Source of the DNA: an uncultured Acidobacteriia bacterium
GTDB lineage: Bacteria; Acidobacteriota; Terriglobia; Bryobacterales; Bryobacteraceae
Length of the DNA stretch: 64,000 bases
Direction of reading: 5' to 3'
NCBI GenBank assembly: GCA_903875575.1
Contig: CAIQWJ010000104.1
Location: forward strand, 1 to 64,000
How positions within the stretch are numbered: position 1 is the first letter of the stretch; every line of letters starts with the position of its first letter. A program made the translations under genes and the position numbers. Below the pieces are notes generated by a model, which saw only the letters and a program-made list of their open reading frames with translations, had not been told where the DNA came from and did no database searches. Shown here in pieces: positions 51,166 through 61,100 of this stretch.

Positions 51166-51228
51166 CTTTCCCTGAATTATAGCCCGAAATGGACAATTCC
51201 CCATCCGGGTTTACAATTGCACTGAGCC

Positions 51229-52506
51229 ATGAAAAAGATACTGCCTCTTCTCCTGCTACTGCTGCCGATGGTCGTGTTCGCGCAGCGCCCCAAGGTTGTC
51301 GTGATTTCGCTGGACGGTTTCCCCGCCTACGCGCTGGACGATCCGACGTCTCCGATTCCCACGCTGCGCAAGCTCATTGCCAGCGGCACCGGCGGTGCGA
51401 TGAGCGCCATCAATCCCACCATCACGTGGCCGAATCACACCACCATGGTGACGGGCGTGACGGCCGACGTTCACGGGCTTTTGCTGAACGGCGCGATTCA
51501 GCATGTTGCGGCGTGGCCACCCGTGAAAGTGGAACCGCTGGTGGATAAGGACAAGCTGGTGCGCGTCCCGACGGTCTACGATGCTGCGCATGACGCGGGC
51601 CGGACCACGGCGCAGGTGGATTGGGTGGCGATCCAGAACGCGCCGTCGATCAACTGGCCTTTCGCGGAGCAGGCGAGCGTGAATGGGGCGGTGGAAAAAG
51701 AGATGATTGCGAAAGGCGTCATCACGGCCGACAATCTGAAAGATTTTGGCAAGGCGAATATCGTGTATCGCGACCAGATCTGGACGCGCGCGGCGGCCTA
51801 CATTATCAAAGAGCACAAGCCGGATCTCATGCTGTTCCACCTGCTCTCGCTCGATTCGACGCAGCATGAGTACGGGCCGAACACGCTGGGGGCGCGCGCG
51901 GGCATGGGATTTCTGGATGGCTGTGTGGCACAGATTGTGGCGGCGGTGCAGGAGGCGGGCCTCGAAAGCAGCACCACTTTCCTGATTGTTTCCGATCACG
52001 GTTTTAAGGCCTTCACCAGGGCCATTCGCGCGACGAACGCGATGGAGGCAGCGGGTCTCGGCAAAGACGTGTACGTACTGCCGGAGGGCGGCTCCGGTTT
52101 CGTTTATTTCGAGAAACCTGAGAATGCGGCGAAGGCGCGCGAGATTCTGGCGGGCCTTGAAGGGGTGGAGCATGTCTATGGGCCGGACGAATATGCGGCG
52201 CTCGGACTGCCTCGTCCGGAGAAGGATCCGCAGTTCGGACAGTTGTTTGCGACAGCCAAGGCGGGTTACTCGTTCTCCGGAACCGTCGGCGGGCCGGCCT
52301 TTGCGGCGGTGCCACAGATCGGCGGGAGTCACGGTTATCTGGCGAGCGATCCGGATCTGCATCCGATCTTTATTGCCGCCGGTGCCGGAGTGCGCCAGGG
52401 CGTGAAGCTCGGCCTGGTGAGCAATCTGAACGTTGCGTCGACGATTGCGAAGCTGTTGGGCGTGGCCTGGCCCGCGACGAAAGGCACGCCGCTGGTGTTG
52501 CGCTAG
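51229..52506 (+). CDS. Secreted type I phosphodiesterase / nucleotide pyrophosphatase
   Basis: 425 residues with a signal peptide (MKKILPLLLLLLPMVVFAQ). Metal ligands and nucleophile of the NPP/alkaline-phosphatase superfamily are visible: VVVISLDGFPAYAL (Asp), NPTITWPNHTTMVTG (Thr nucleophile TITWPNH), LSLDSTQHEYGP (Asp and His), VSDHGFK (Asp-His) and GGSHGYLASDPDLHPIFIAAG (His). It hydrolyses phosphodiester or phosphomonoester substrates outside the cytoplasm; the specific substrate is unknown. Confidence 0.88.
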   Translation: MKKILPLLLLLLPMVVFAQRPKVVVISLDGFPAYALDDPTSPIPTLRKLIASGTGGAMSAINPTITWPNHTTMVTGVTADVHGLLLNGAIQHVAAWPPVKVEPLVDKDKLVRVPTVYDAAHDAGRTTAQVDWVAIQNAPSINWPFAEQASVNGAVEKEMIAKGVITADNLKDFGKANIVYRDQIWTRAAAYIIKEHKPDLMLFHLLSLDSTQHEYGPNTLGARAGMGFLDGCVAQIVAAVQEAGLESSTTFLIVSDHGFKAFTRAIRATNAMEAAGLGKDVYVLPEGGSGFVYFEKPENAAKAREILAGLEGVEHVYGPDEYAALGLPRPEKDPQFGQLFATAKAGYSFSGTVGGPAFAAVPQIGGSHGYLASDPDLHPIFIAAGAGVRQGVKLGLVSNLNVASTIAKLLGVAWPATKGTPLVLR

Positions 52507-52583
52507 GCCTTCGGTATATTCTGAAGGTAGCCGTATGAAACCGGTTCCAGTTTCTGGCGGCAGCCTCTCACATCTCTACACAT

Positions 52584-54038
52584 ATGACCTTCGAATTCAA
52601 AAACCTCATCAACGGCGAATGGACGCCGGCCACTGGTGGCAAGACTTTCCAGTCGCACAACCCCGCTGATTTTGCGACCGCCGTGGGTACGTATCCCGCG
52701 TCCGTTAAAGAAGATGCGGAAGCTGCTTTTGCCGCAGCCGAAGCTGCGTATCCTGCGTGGCGGAATATGCCGGCACCGAAGCGTGGCGAGATTCTGTATC
52801 GCGCGGCGGAACTGCTTTCGGGTCGCATCGACCAGCTCGCGAAAGAGATGACTGTTGAAGAGGGCAAGACTTTCCCGGAAGCCAAGGGCGAAGTCATGCG
52901 CGCGATCAACATCTTCCGCTATTTCGGTGGCGAGGCCGCGCGCCTGACCGGAGAGACTGTGCCTTCGGAACGCGATGGCGTCTTCTGCTTTACCATCCGC
53001 AAGCCGCGTGGCGTGGTCTCTCTGATCACGCCCTGGAACTTCCCCATCGCGATCCCGGCCTGGAAAATGGCCCCCGCGCTGATCTGCGGCAACACCGTGG
53101 TGATCAAGCCGGCCGCGCTGGCTCCCAGTTGTACGTTCCGCCTGGCGGAAGCGCTGGTGGAAGCCGGGTTGCCGAAGGGCGTGCTGAACGTGGTGACTGG
53201 TTCCAGTCGCGAAATCGGCGACACGTTTGTGAATCATCCTTCCATGCGCGCGATTTCGTTTACTGGTTCCTGCGGCGTGGGCGATCACATTTACACGTCA
53301 GTGGCACCGCGCAAAATTCCGGCGCAGCTTGAAATGGGCGGCAAGAATCCGACCATCGTTCTGAAAGATGCCGATATCGATTACGCGGTGGATACCGTGA
53401 TGAACGCGGCATTTGCGTCGACCGGCCAGAAGTGCACGGCGACGAGTCGCGCGATCATCGAAGGGCCGATTTACGACGAGTTCGTTGCCAAGCTGGTGGC
53501 GAAGACCAAAGCCATCAAAGTGGGCGACGGCATGGAGGCCGGGGTCTACATGGGACCGTGCGCCGATGAGTCACAGTTGAAGACGGCACTGTCGTACATC
53601 GAAAAAGGCAAGGCGGAAGGCTGTGAGTTGCTGGCTGGCGGTACCCGGCTCACGGATGGCGCGCTGGCGAAGGGCTACTTTGTGGCACCGACGATTTTCG
53701 GCAACGTGGCCCCGGACGCAACCATTGCGCAGGAAGAAATCTTTGGACCGGTGCTGGCGCTGATTCGCGCGGAGAATTACGACGACGCGATGAAGCTTGC
53801 GAATAAGGTGCGCTTCGGACTGTCGGCGTCGATCCTGACGAAGGATCTTTCGGCGGCATTCAAATACATCCACGACATTGAAGCCGGTCTGATCACGGTG
53901 AATCTGCCGAGCGCGGGCGTTGAATACCAGCTTCCGTTTGGCGGCGTGAAAGATTCCAGCTCGGGCTATCGCGAGCAGGGGTCTGTTGCCATCAACTTCT
54001 ATTCAGAGTTGGCCACCATCTACATGAAGTACCGCTAA
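52584..54038 (+). CDS. Aldehyde dehydrogenase, 2-oxoglutarate-semialdehyde type
   Basis: 484 residues. Catalytic cysteine C284 in FASTGQKCTATSR, general base E250 in QLEMGGKNPTIVL, and the cofactor loop TPWNFPIAIPAWKMAPALICGNTVVIKPA. The N-terminal NLINGEWTPATGG and the C-terminal INLP-type SAGVEYQLPFGGVKDSSSGYREQG fit the alpha-ketoglutarate-semialdehyde dehydrogenase group. The next gene is a FAH-family hydrolyase that would make that semialdehyde from 2-keto-3-deoxypentonate, so together they form the last steps of oxidative pentose or uronate catabolism to 2-oxoglutarate. No other pathway enzyme is adjacent. Confidence 0.87.
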   Translation: MTFEFKNLINGEWTPATGGKTFQSHNPADFATAVGTYPASVKEDAEAAFAAAEAAYPAWRNMPAPKRGEILYRAAELLSGRIDQLAKEMTVEEGKTFPEAKGEVMRAINIFRYFGGEAARLTGETVPSERDGVFCFTIRKPRGVVSLITPWNFPIAIPAWKMAPALICGNTVVIKPAALAPSCTFRLAEALVEAGLPKGVLNVVTGSSREIGDTFVNHPSMRAISFTGSCGVGDHIYTSVAPRKIPAQLEMGGKNPTIVLKDADIDYAVDTVMNAAFASTGQKCTATSRAIIEGPIYDEFVAKLVAKTKAIKVGDGMEAGVYMGPCADESQLKTALSYIEKGKAEGCELLAGGTRLTDGALAKGYFVAPTIFGNVAPDATIAQEEIFGPVLALIRAENYDDAMKLANKVRFGLSASILTKDLSAAFKYIHDIEAGLITVNLPSAGVEYQLPFGGVKDSSSGYREQGSVAINFYSELATIYMKYR

Positions 54039-54050
54039 GGCTCCAACGCG

Positions 54051-55217
54051 ATGATTGAACAACTGCTTACCGTGGCGGCCACGCTGCCGAAAGACGCTTC
54101 GAAGGCCGCCCTGGTGGGTCGCGTGGATCGACCGGGGCTTGGGCCGTCCGTGGTGCGGGTCAATGCCGACGCCACTGTCACCGATATCACTGCCGCGTTT
54201 CCGACCGTCAGCGCTCTTTGCAACGAAGCGAATCCCGCTGCGGCGTTGCGGGCCGCGCAGGGTGAGGAGATTGGCGGTCTCGCGGAACTTCTGGAACAGC
54301 GGCGCCTGCTGGCTCCTATCGATCTGCAGACGGTCAAAGCCGCAGGTGTGACATTTCCCGTTTCCATGATTGAGCGCATGATTGAGGAAGCGCTGCGGGG
54401 CGATCCGACCAGTTCGTCGAAGCGCGCGGAAGTGATCGGCAGGATTCGCGATTCGGTGGGCAGCATTTCAGAACTGACGCCCGCGACGCCGGAAGCGCTG
54501 AAACTGCTCCAGTATCTGACGGATGTGAACGGGTTGAATCTTTCGGCCACGTATCCGCAGGTGGGGCTCGGCGAGAAGGCGGAGATCTTCACGAAACAGG
54601 CGGTGATGCTGGCGTCGGTCGGTCATGGGGCCGAAGCGGGTTTCAACGCGGATTCCAAGTGGACGAACCCCGAGCCGGAACTGGTGTCGGTGATCAATTC
54701 GACGGGTCGGATTGTGGGCGCGACGCTGGGTAATGATGTGAACGACCGGTACCTCGAAGGGCTTTCGGCGTTGTTGCTGGGCGTGGCGAAGGATCGGCGC
54801 GGGAGCAGTACGCTGGGTCCGTTCATTCGGCTGTTTGACGACGGGTTTACGCTCGATTCGATCCGGCAGATTCGCGTGAATCTGCGGGTGGATGGTGTCG
54901 ACGGTTTCCACGAAGAGGGCGTGAATTCGATGGCGGAGATCCGGCGCGATCCGCAGGACTCGCTGGCATTGCAATTATTTGAGATTCACGATTATCCGGA
55001 TGGCGTGGTGCTGTTTAACGGGACGGGTATTGTGCCGACGAGCGATCGCGGCGGGCCGGGCAGTGGATTCTTCCATAAGACCGGCGACTGCGTGCATATT
55101 TTCGCGGATGAGCTGGGCAGCCTGGCGAATGTGATGGTGCCGACGGGGGAAGTGCGGATGCATGAGCATAGTATGCTGTCCTTCATGACCAGCCTGGCGC
55201 GGCGCGGCGTGCTCTAG
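54051..55217 (+). CDS. FAH-family 2-keto-3-deoxy sugar acid dehydratase-like protein
   Basis: 388 residues, 12 bases after the dehydrogenase gene. The fumarylacetoacetate-hydrolase fold shows EPELVSVINSTGRIVGATLGNDVNDRYLEG (metal Glu and NDVxxR-type segment), the preceding VTFPVSMIERM and late VLFNGTGIVPTSDRGGPGSGFFHKTGD. This is the branch that dehydrates 2-keto-3-deoxy-arabinonate/xylonate. With the aldehyde dehydrogenase it fits a Weimberg-type pathway. The exact stereospecificity is unknown. Confidence 0.8.
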   Translation: MIEQLLTVAATLPKDASKAALVGRVDRPGLGPSVVRVNADATVTDITAAFPTVSALCNEANPAAALRAAQGEEIGGLAELLEQRRLLAPIDLQTVKAAGVTFPVSMIERMIEEALRGDPTSSSKRAEVIGRIRDSVGSISELTPATPEALKLLQYLTDVNGLNLSATYPQVGLGEKAEIFTKQAVMLASVGHGAEAGFNADSKWTNPEPELVSVINSTGRIVGATLGNDVNDRYLEGLSALLLGVAKDRRGSSTLGPFIRLFDDGFTLDSIRQIRVNLRVDGVDGFHEEGVNSMAEIRRDPQDSLALQLFEIHDYPDGVVLFNGTGIVPTSDRGGPGSGFFHKTGDCVHIFADELGSLANVMVPTGEVRMHEHSMLSFMTSLARRGVL

Positions 55218-55275
55218 CTAGGAACGTGAGCCTGCCGTGAATTTTGCGGCAACCATTTGGCGCTATACTGGCGCA

Positions 55276-56669
55276 ATGCGAAACCTGCTGCTGCTGCCCT
55301 TTCTGATTGCGCTGCCGATGGCGGCGCAGACGCCCGACTGGTCGAAGGTCAACGACGAGGCGATGCGCCACTTCCAGGCGCTCGTCCGCATTGATTCCAC
55401 CGACCCGCCTGGTAACGAAACGCGCGTAGTGGATTACCTGAAGAAGGTACTGAATGCAGAGGGCATCCCGAACACGGTTGTCGCGAAGGATCCGGCGCGC
55501 GCCAATATTATTGCGCGGCTGAAGGGCAACGGCTCGAAGCGTCCGCTCATGATTGTGGGCCACAGCGATACGGTTCGCGTAGACGTCTCGAAGTGGACCT
55601 TCCCGCCCTTTAGTGCGGCTATCGATGGCGGCTATGTTTACGGCCGCGGCACGCGCGACGACAAGAGCGATCTGTTTGCCGCGCTGATGACGATGGTGAT
55701 GCTGAAGCGCTCCGGGACTCCTCTTGATCGCGACGTTATCTTTGTTTCGGAAGCCGGTGAAGAAGCGTCCACCGGTCCGGGTATTGAGTACCTGATTGCC
55801 GAGCACTGGAGCGAGATCGACGCGGAGATCTGTCTTGCCGAGGGAGGGGGAGTCAGGAGGCAGAACGGGCAGCCTGTCTACTCTGTGGTGCAGACCACGG
55901 AAAAGCAGCCCCGCAGCATGCTGCTGATTTCCCGCGGGCCCTCGGGACACGGTTCCGTACCGTTGCGGACGAATGCGGTTGTGCACCTCGCGAATGCGGT
56001 GAGCAGGATCGCGGCCTGGGAACCGCCAACGCGGCTGAATGACACGACCCGGACTTATTTCGAAAAGCTCACGAATCTCAGCAAGGCGGAGGATGCCGCG
56101 CGCTATCGGGCATTGTTCGATGCGACGAAGTCAGCCGCGGCGCGAGAGTATCTGGCGGTGAATAGCCCGATCGAGTATTCGATGCTGCACACTTCGATCT
56201 CACCGAACATGACGCAGGCGGGCCTGCAGGTGAACGTGATCCCTTCCGAGGCGCAGGCCACGCTCGACGTACGGGCGGTGCCGGACGAGGACATGCCTGC
56301 CTCATGGAGATGATGCGCAAGGTGATAGACGATCCCACGGTGGAGATTGTGCCGCAGACGATTAACCAGCGGCCGGGGTCTGCCCCCTCGCGGATCGACA
56401 ACGATTCATACCATGCGCTGGAAGCTGCCTACAAAAAAATCTACGGGACGACGACGGTACCCTATATGTCGACCGGTGCCACCGATATGGCGTTTCTGCG
56501 GGCGAAGGGCGTCCAATGCTATGGAATTGGAGCTATGTTCGATCTGGAAGACGCGCCGAAAGGTTTCGGTGCGCACAGCGATCAGGAGCGAATTCTGGTG
56601 GAAGCCGTCTACAAGCACCTGCAGTTTTACTGGGAAGCGGTGACGTCCATAGCCGGGACGAAGAAGTAG
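55276..56669 (+). pseudogene. Secreted M20 metallopeptidase, frameshifted
   Basis: Starts at ATG 55276 with a signal peptide (MRNLLLLPFLIALPMAAQ). M20 zinc ligands are present: MIVGHSDTV (His), YGRGTRDDKSD (Asp), SEAGEEAS (Glu-Glu) and later LAEGGG. The first frame ends at TGA 56311-56313 right after DEDMPA. The frame one base back continues the family: MEMMRKVIDDPTVEIVPQTINQ, then MSTGATDMAFLRAKG and HSDQERILVEAVYKHLQFYWEAV to 56669. One base is missing near 56296-56303. If real, the enzyme lacks its last zinc-ligand region; a sequencing error is the alternative. Confidence 0.8.
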
Positions 56670-56676
56670 CCGAGCG

Positions 56677-57960
56677 TTAGCGCCCGGCGGCCTTTTCCAG
56701 AATTCCCCAGAATTCGGGGAATGACACTGACGCGGCCTCTGAGTTATCGATGACGGAATCGCCATCGCCGCGCAGAGCGGCCACTGCGAACGCCATGGCA
56801 ATGCGGTGATCGCCGAACGAATCGAAGTTCGCGGCGCGGAACTTCTGCTTGCCAGGGACGCGCATGCCATCCGGCGTAGCTTCAATCTCAATGCCCATGC
56901 GCTTGAAATTATCGGCGACTGTGGCGATTCGGTCCGTCTCTTTGATCCGCAGTTCGGCGGCATCGCGGACGATCAGACCCTCTTCGGAAGCGGCACCGAG
57001 CACGGCCAGCACCGGGATCTCGTCGATCAGCGCGGCGGCCATGTCCTTCTCAATGACGCCGCCGCGAATGGGGGCGTGACGCACCTGGATATCGCCGATT
57101 GGCTCACCGTTAACGGACTCGATCTTAAGCACCTTGATGTTGGCGCCAACGGACAACAGGAAATCGAGCAGCGCGGAGCGCGACGGGTTGAGTCCTACGC
57201 CCTGGATGACCAGGTTGGAATCCGGCACCAGCAGGCCAGCCACCAGGAAGAACGCGGCGGAAGAGAGATCGCTGGGTACCACGACATCGCGTCCAGTCAG
57301 ATGCGGACGGCCCTGTAGCGTGATGACACGTTGGTTGACCTTGATGTCTGCGCCAAACTCGCGCAGGGCGACTTCGGTATGGTCGCGCGACCGGATCGGT
57401 TCGTGAACGATGGTCTGGCCTTCGGCGAAGAGGCCGCCGAAGAGCACGCAGGTCTTCACCTGAGCGCTGGGCACGGGCAGAGTGTATTCGATGGCGTGCA
57501 GTTCGCCGCCGTGAATAGTGAGGGGCGGAAACTGTCCATCGCGCGCTTCAATCTTCGCACCCATTTCCGCGAGCGGCTTCATCACGCGGCCCATTGGGCG
57601 GCGTGAGAGCGATTCATCGCCGAAGATGCGACTGGTGAAGGGCTGCGCGGCGAGCAGGCCGGACATCATCCGGATAGTGGAGCCGGAATTGCCCGCGTCG
57701 AGATCGCCGGCAGGTTGCTTCCAGCCATGCAGACCTTTGCCGTGGATGGTGACGCTGGTGCCTTCTTCGGTAGCGTCGATGCCGAGAGCCTGCACGCAGC
57801 CGAGAGTGGAGTGGCAATCGGCGCCAGTTGAATAGTTGGAGATTCGCGAGGTGCCTTCGGCGAGCGAGGCGATCATGGCGAAGCGGTGGGAAATGGATTT
57901 GTCACCGGGCAGAGACAGCACGCCAGAGAGGCGTCCGGCGGGACGGATAGTTTGTTGCAT
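56677..57960 (-). CDS. aroA: 3-phosphoshikimate 1-carboxyvinyltransferase (EPSP synthase)
   Basis: 427 residues, full length. The shikimate pathway enzyme joins phosphoenolpyruvate to shikimate-3-phosphate. Diagnostic motifs are LPGDKSISHRFAMIASLAEG, DAGNSGSTIRMMSGLL, SLSRRPMGRVMKPL, the catalytic SAQVKTCVLF, PSDLSSAAFFLVAGLL, AELRIKETDRIATVADN and DSFGDHRIAMAFAVAAL. GNSGST in place of GNAGTA fits the class II (glyphosate-tolerant) type. It is convergent with the M20 pseudogene, 7 bases away, and monocistronic. Confidence 0.95.
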   Translation of the reverse strand: MQQTIRPAGRLSGVLSLPGDKSISHRFAMIASLAEGTSRISNYSTGADCHSTLGCVQALGIDATEEGTSVTIHGKGLHGWKQPAGDLDAGNSGSTIRMMSGLLAAQPFTSRIFGDESLSRRPMGRVMKPLAEMGAKIEARDGQFPPLTIHGGELHAIEYTLPVPSAQVKTCVLFGGLFAEGQTIVHEPIRSRDHTEVALREFGADIKVNQRVITLQGRPHLTGRDVVVPSDLSSAAFFLVAGLLVPDSNLVIQGVGLNPSRSALLDFLLSVGANIKVLKIESVNGEPIGDIQVRHAPIRGGVIEKDMAAALIDEIPVLAVLGAASEEGLIVRDAAELRIKETDRIATVADNFKRMGIEIEATPDGMRVPGKQKFRAANFDSFGDHRIAMAFAVAALRGDGDSVIDNSEAASVSFPEFWGILEKAAGR

Positions 57961-58132
57961 GAAGTCTCATTGTAAACGTCGGATGCGTAGCGGCCACCAG
58001 TGGTGGTGGGCGGAAGGCAGTTTGTGGCCGTTCCAGGCATAAGGATGTTGTTGGTATTGAAACGAAACTAATGTCCCGCCGTCGGGTTCAACAGAAGGTG
58101 CGAAAACGTACAGGAGAGTATTCTAGACAGGG
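57961..58132. other. Divergent control region between aroA and the 58133 gene
   Basis: 172 bases, the leader for both genes. It contains a small CCACC-AGT-GGTGG hairpin (57992-58004) and AGGAG about 20 bases before the 58133 start, too far to be its ideal ribosome site. No confident promoter pair was found. Confidence 0.3.
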
Positions 58133-61100
58133 ATGAGTCTGTGCCGGGTTCGCCGTATCGCTTGCAGTCTCGCTTTGATTGCCTGGTTGCCCGCGCTCGC
58201 CGTGGCGCAGAACCAGGCTTCCACAACGGTCGCTATTTTTTATGACGGTCCGGACACGCCGCTTTCGGAAGGCGTCCTAGACGCCCGTCACATTCAGAAT
58301 CTTCTTGGCCATTTCGGGCTGAAGGGCGAAACCGTTCCTCTGGCTGCCTACCGGTCGGGCCAGCTTGCTGGCTACCGGGCGGGCTTCTTCGCGGGCAGCG
58401 GGGAGGCTACGAAGTTTCCGGTCGGTTTTCTCGACGACGTGCGCCACACCCAACAGCCGTTCTGCTGGCTCGGGCGGCACCTGGACAAACTGATCAATTC
58501 CCCCGAGGCCAAACGGCAGTTCGGTTTTGCGTGGACCGACTACTTTGACGATCTGGAGTACCGGGAAGTCCGTTACAAGGGTACGGTCCTGCCGAAAGAG
58601 GACCCCGATCTGAATATCGTCCAGGTTCTGGATTCCGCTGCGGTTCAGGTCCTCGCGACCGCCCGCAACGATCAGAACGTCACCCAACCTTACGTCGTTC
58701 GAAGGAATCGCTTCTGGTATTTCGCCGACATGCCGTTTTCTTTTGCGGAAGAGGGCGGACGTTACCTGGTTTTTTGCGATCTGCTCCACGACATTCTGGA
58801 GATTCAGCACCCGGCGTCGGCAAAAGCGCTGGTCCGGATTGAGGACATCAGCACGGATATCGATCCGGACGATCTGCGTCAGGTGACGGACGTTCTTGCG
58901 CGACGCAAGGTGCCGTTCACCATGGCGGTGATTCCGATCTATAAGAATCCGACGCAGGGTACGGAGGTGAGGCTCACAGATCGGCGGGCTACGGTGGATG
59001 CCCTGCAGTACATGATTGCCCACGGCGGTACGCCCGTGATGCACGGTGTCACCCACCAGTATCGCGGCGTCAGCGGAGATGATTACGAGTTCTGGAACGG
59101 CACGGAGAACACGCCAATCGGCAACGATTCCGCGGACCTGGTCCGGAGGAAACTGGCGGACGGACTTCAGGAATCTTTCGCCGCCGGCATCTTCCCTCGC
59201 GCGTTTGAGACGCCACACTATGCGGCGTCGGACATCGATTACGAAGCGATGAAGCCGATGTTCGGGTTGTTCTACGAGCGCGTGCTGACTACTCCGGATC
59301 TTGGCTCCGCGCAGTACTCCCCGTATGCGACGACCGATCGCCTGGGCAGGGCGTTGATTCCTGAGAACCTTTCGTATCTGCCGCAGGAAGCCCCGGATCC
59401 CAAGGTCGTGATTGCGGCGGCACGCAACCTTCGAGTGGTGCGGGATGGCGTGGCATCGTTCTATTTCCATCCGTTCCTGCCGCCGGCATTGCTGGAGCAG
59501 GTGTTGACCGGCATCACGGGTCTGGGATATCAATTCGAGTCCATTGCCGGGCTGGGCGGCACGGTGAACCTGGAGAACCGGTATCGAGTGGTGGCCCAAT
59601 CGGGCACGTTCGGGATGGATCTTAAGAACGAATTCTGGCGCGTGATCGTATTCGACGCCGCAGGAAAGACAGTGCGCGATGAGACTTCTCCCCTGCGGAT
59701 CAGCGGCACGGCAAATGTTCCGGTCACGGTACCCGCCGACGGTTGGGCGGCGCTGGAACCGGTGAAAGATCCGACTTCGGCGGCGGCACCTGGCTGGCTA
59801 ACCAGTGTATCCGCCTGGCTTGGAAAGTTCTCTCCGCGAAATGCCGGCGCGGATTCAGGCGGCTTCGCTTCCACGACTCCCGCCTGGGTCTTATCGACAG
59901 ATGACAACGACAGCCGCAGCCTGCACGCCGCGCTCGGCGTTTCCGGCTATGCGGTTCGTGACGTTCGGCCTGCGGAATTTACGGCGGCCCCGCCGGATAG
60001 ACGAACCTTGCTCGCCATTCCCGAAGCTGCGGGTTCGCGCATGACAGCGGGTCAGATCGAAACCGTACTCCGCTACCTTCACGACGGCGGCAATGTCGTG
60101 GCGGATGGGCATCAGGTCTGGCTTGCGAAGCTGGGCTTTCAATGGGCTGGCCGCAGTATTCCCGTTTCGCAGGTCACAGATTCTCTGTTTCCTGAAGAGA
60201 AGCTTACGTGGCAACCTGCGCAGGTCATAGAGCGGTTCACGTCTCCGGAGAATGCGGCCACCTACATGGTGGATCCGCAAAGCCGGCAGGTGCTGGCCGC
60301 GGGTGGTAACTGGGGGGCCGGTCGCTACCTGTACCTCGCCGCGCCGCTCGATCAGCATACGCCCTATGGGACCAGTCACTATCCTTATTTCGGGGCGTAT
60401 CTGGATGAAGCCTTCCGTAGGCACGCCTCTGTGCGCAGCGCCCGGCTGGAAGCCTATTTTGATCCCGGTTATCGGCAGGGCGCGGATCTGGGCCGTCTGA
60501 TCTCGCAGTGGAAGCAAAACGGCATTCGCACAGTTTACCTGGCGGCGTGGCAGTTCTATCCGCGCTATCAGTTCGATTACGCTGGCTTTCTGAAACTGGC
60601 GCACCAGAATGGCCTGGCTGTCTACGCCTGGCTGGTATTGCCGGAAGTGACGCCGGACATGTGGATCAGGCATCCGGAATGGCGGGAACGCACGGCAACG
60701 GGTGCGGATGGGCAGGTCGCCTGGCGGACGCTCATGAATCTGGAGAATCCGGATTGCTTCCGGGCGACGATGGACTGGGTGAAGGAACTGCTGACCACTC
60801 ACGAGTTCGACGGCGTGAACCTGGCGGAACTGAACTACGATGCGGACTTTACGGATTATCTGCGTCCGGACAAGTTTGTCCCCATGAATGCCGATGTGCG
60901 CGGGGCATTTCAGAAGACTGCGGGTTTTGATCCGGCGCGTTTATTTGAAGCAGGCTCGCCCTACTATTACAAGACGAATCCGAAGGCGCTGGAGCGCTTC
61001 CTGCAATACAGGGAAGACGTGGTAACGGGCTGGCACCAGCGTGTTTTGACGGAGATCGCGCCGATTCAGAAATCCCGCGGCTGGGAAGTCATTGTGACCA

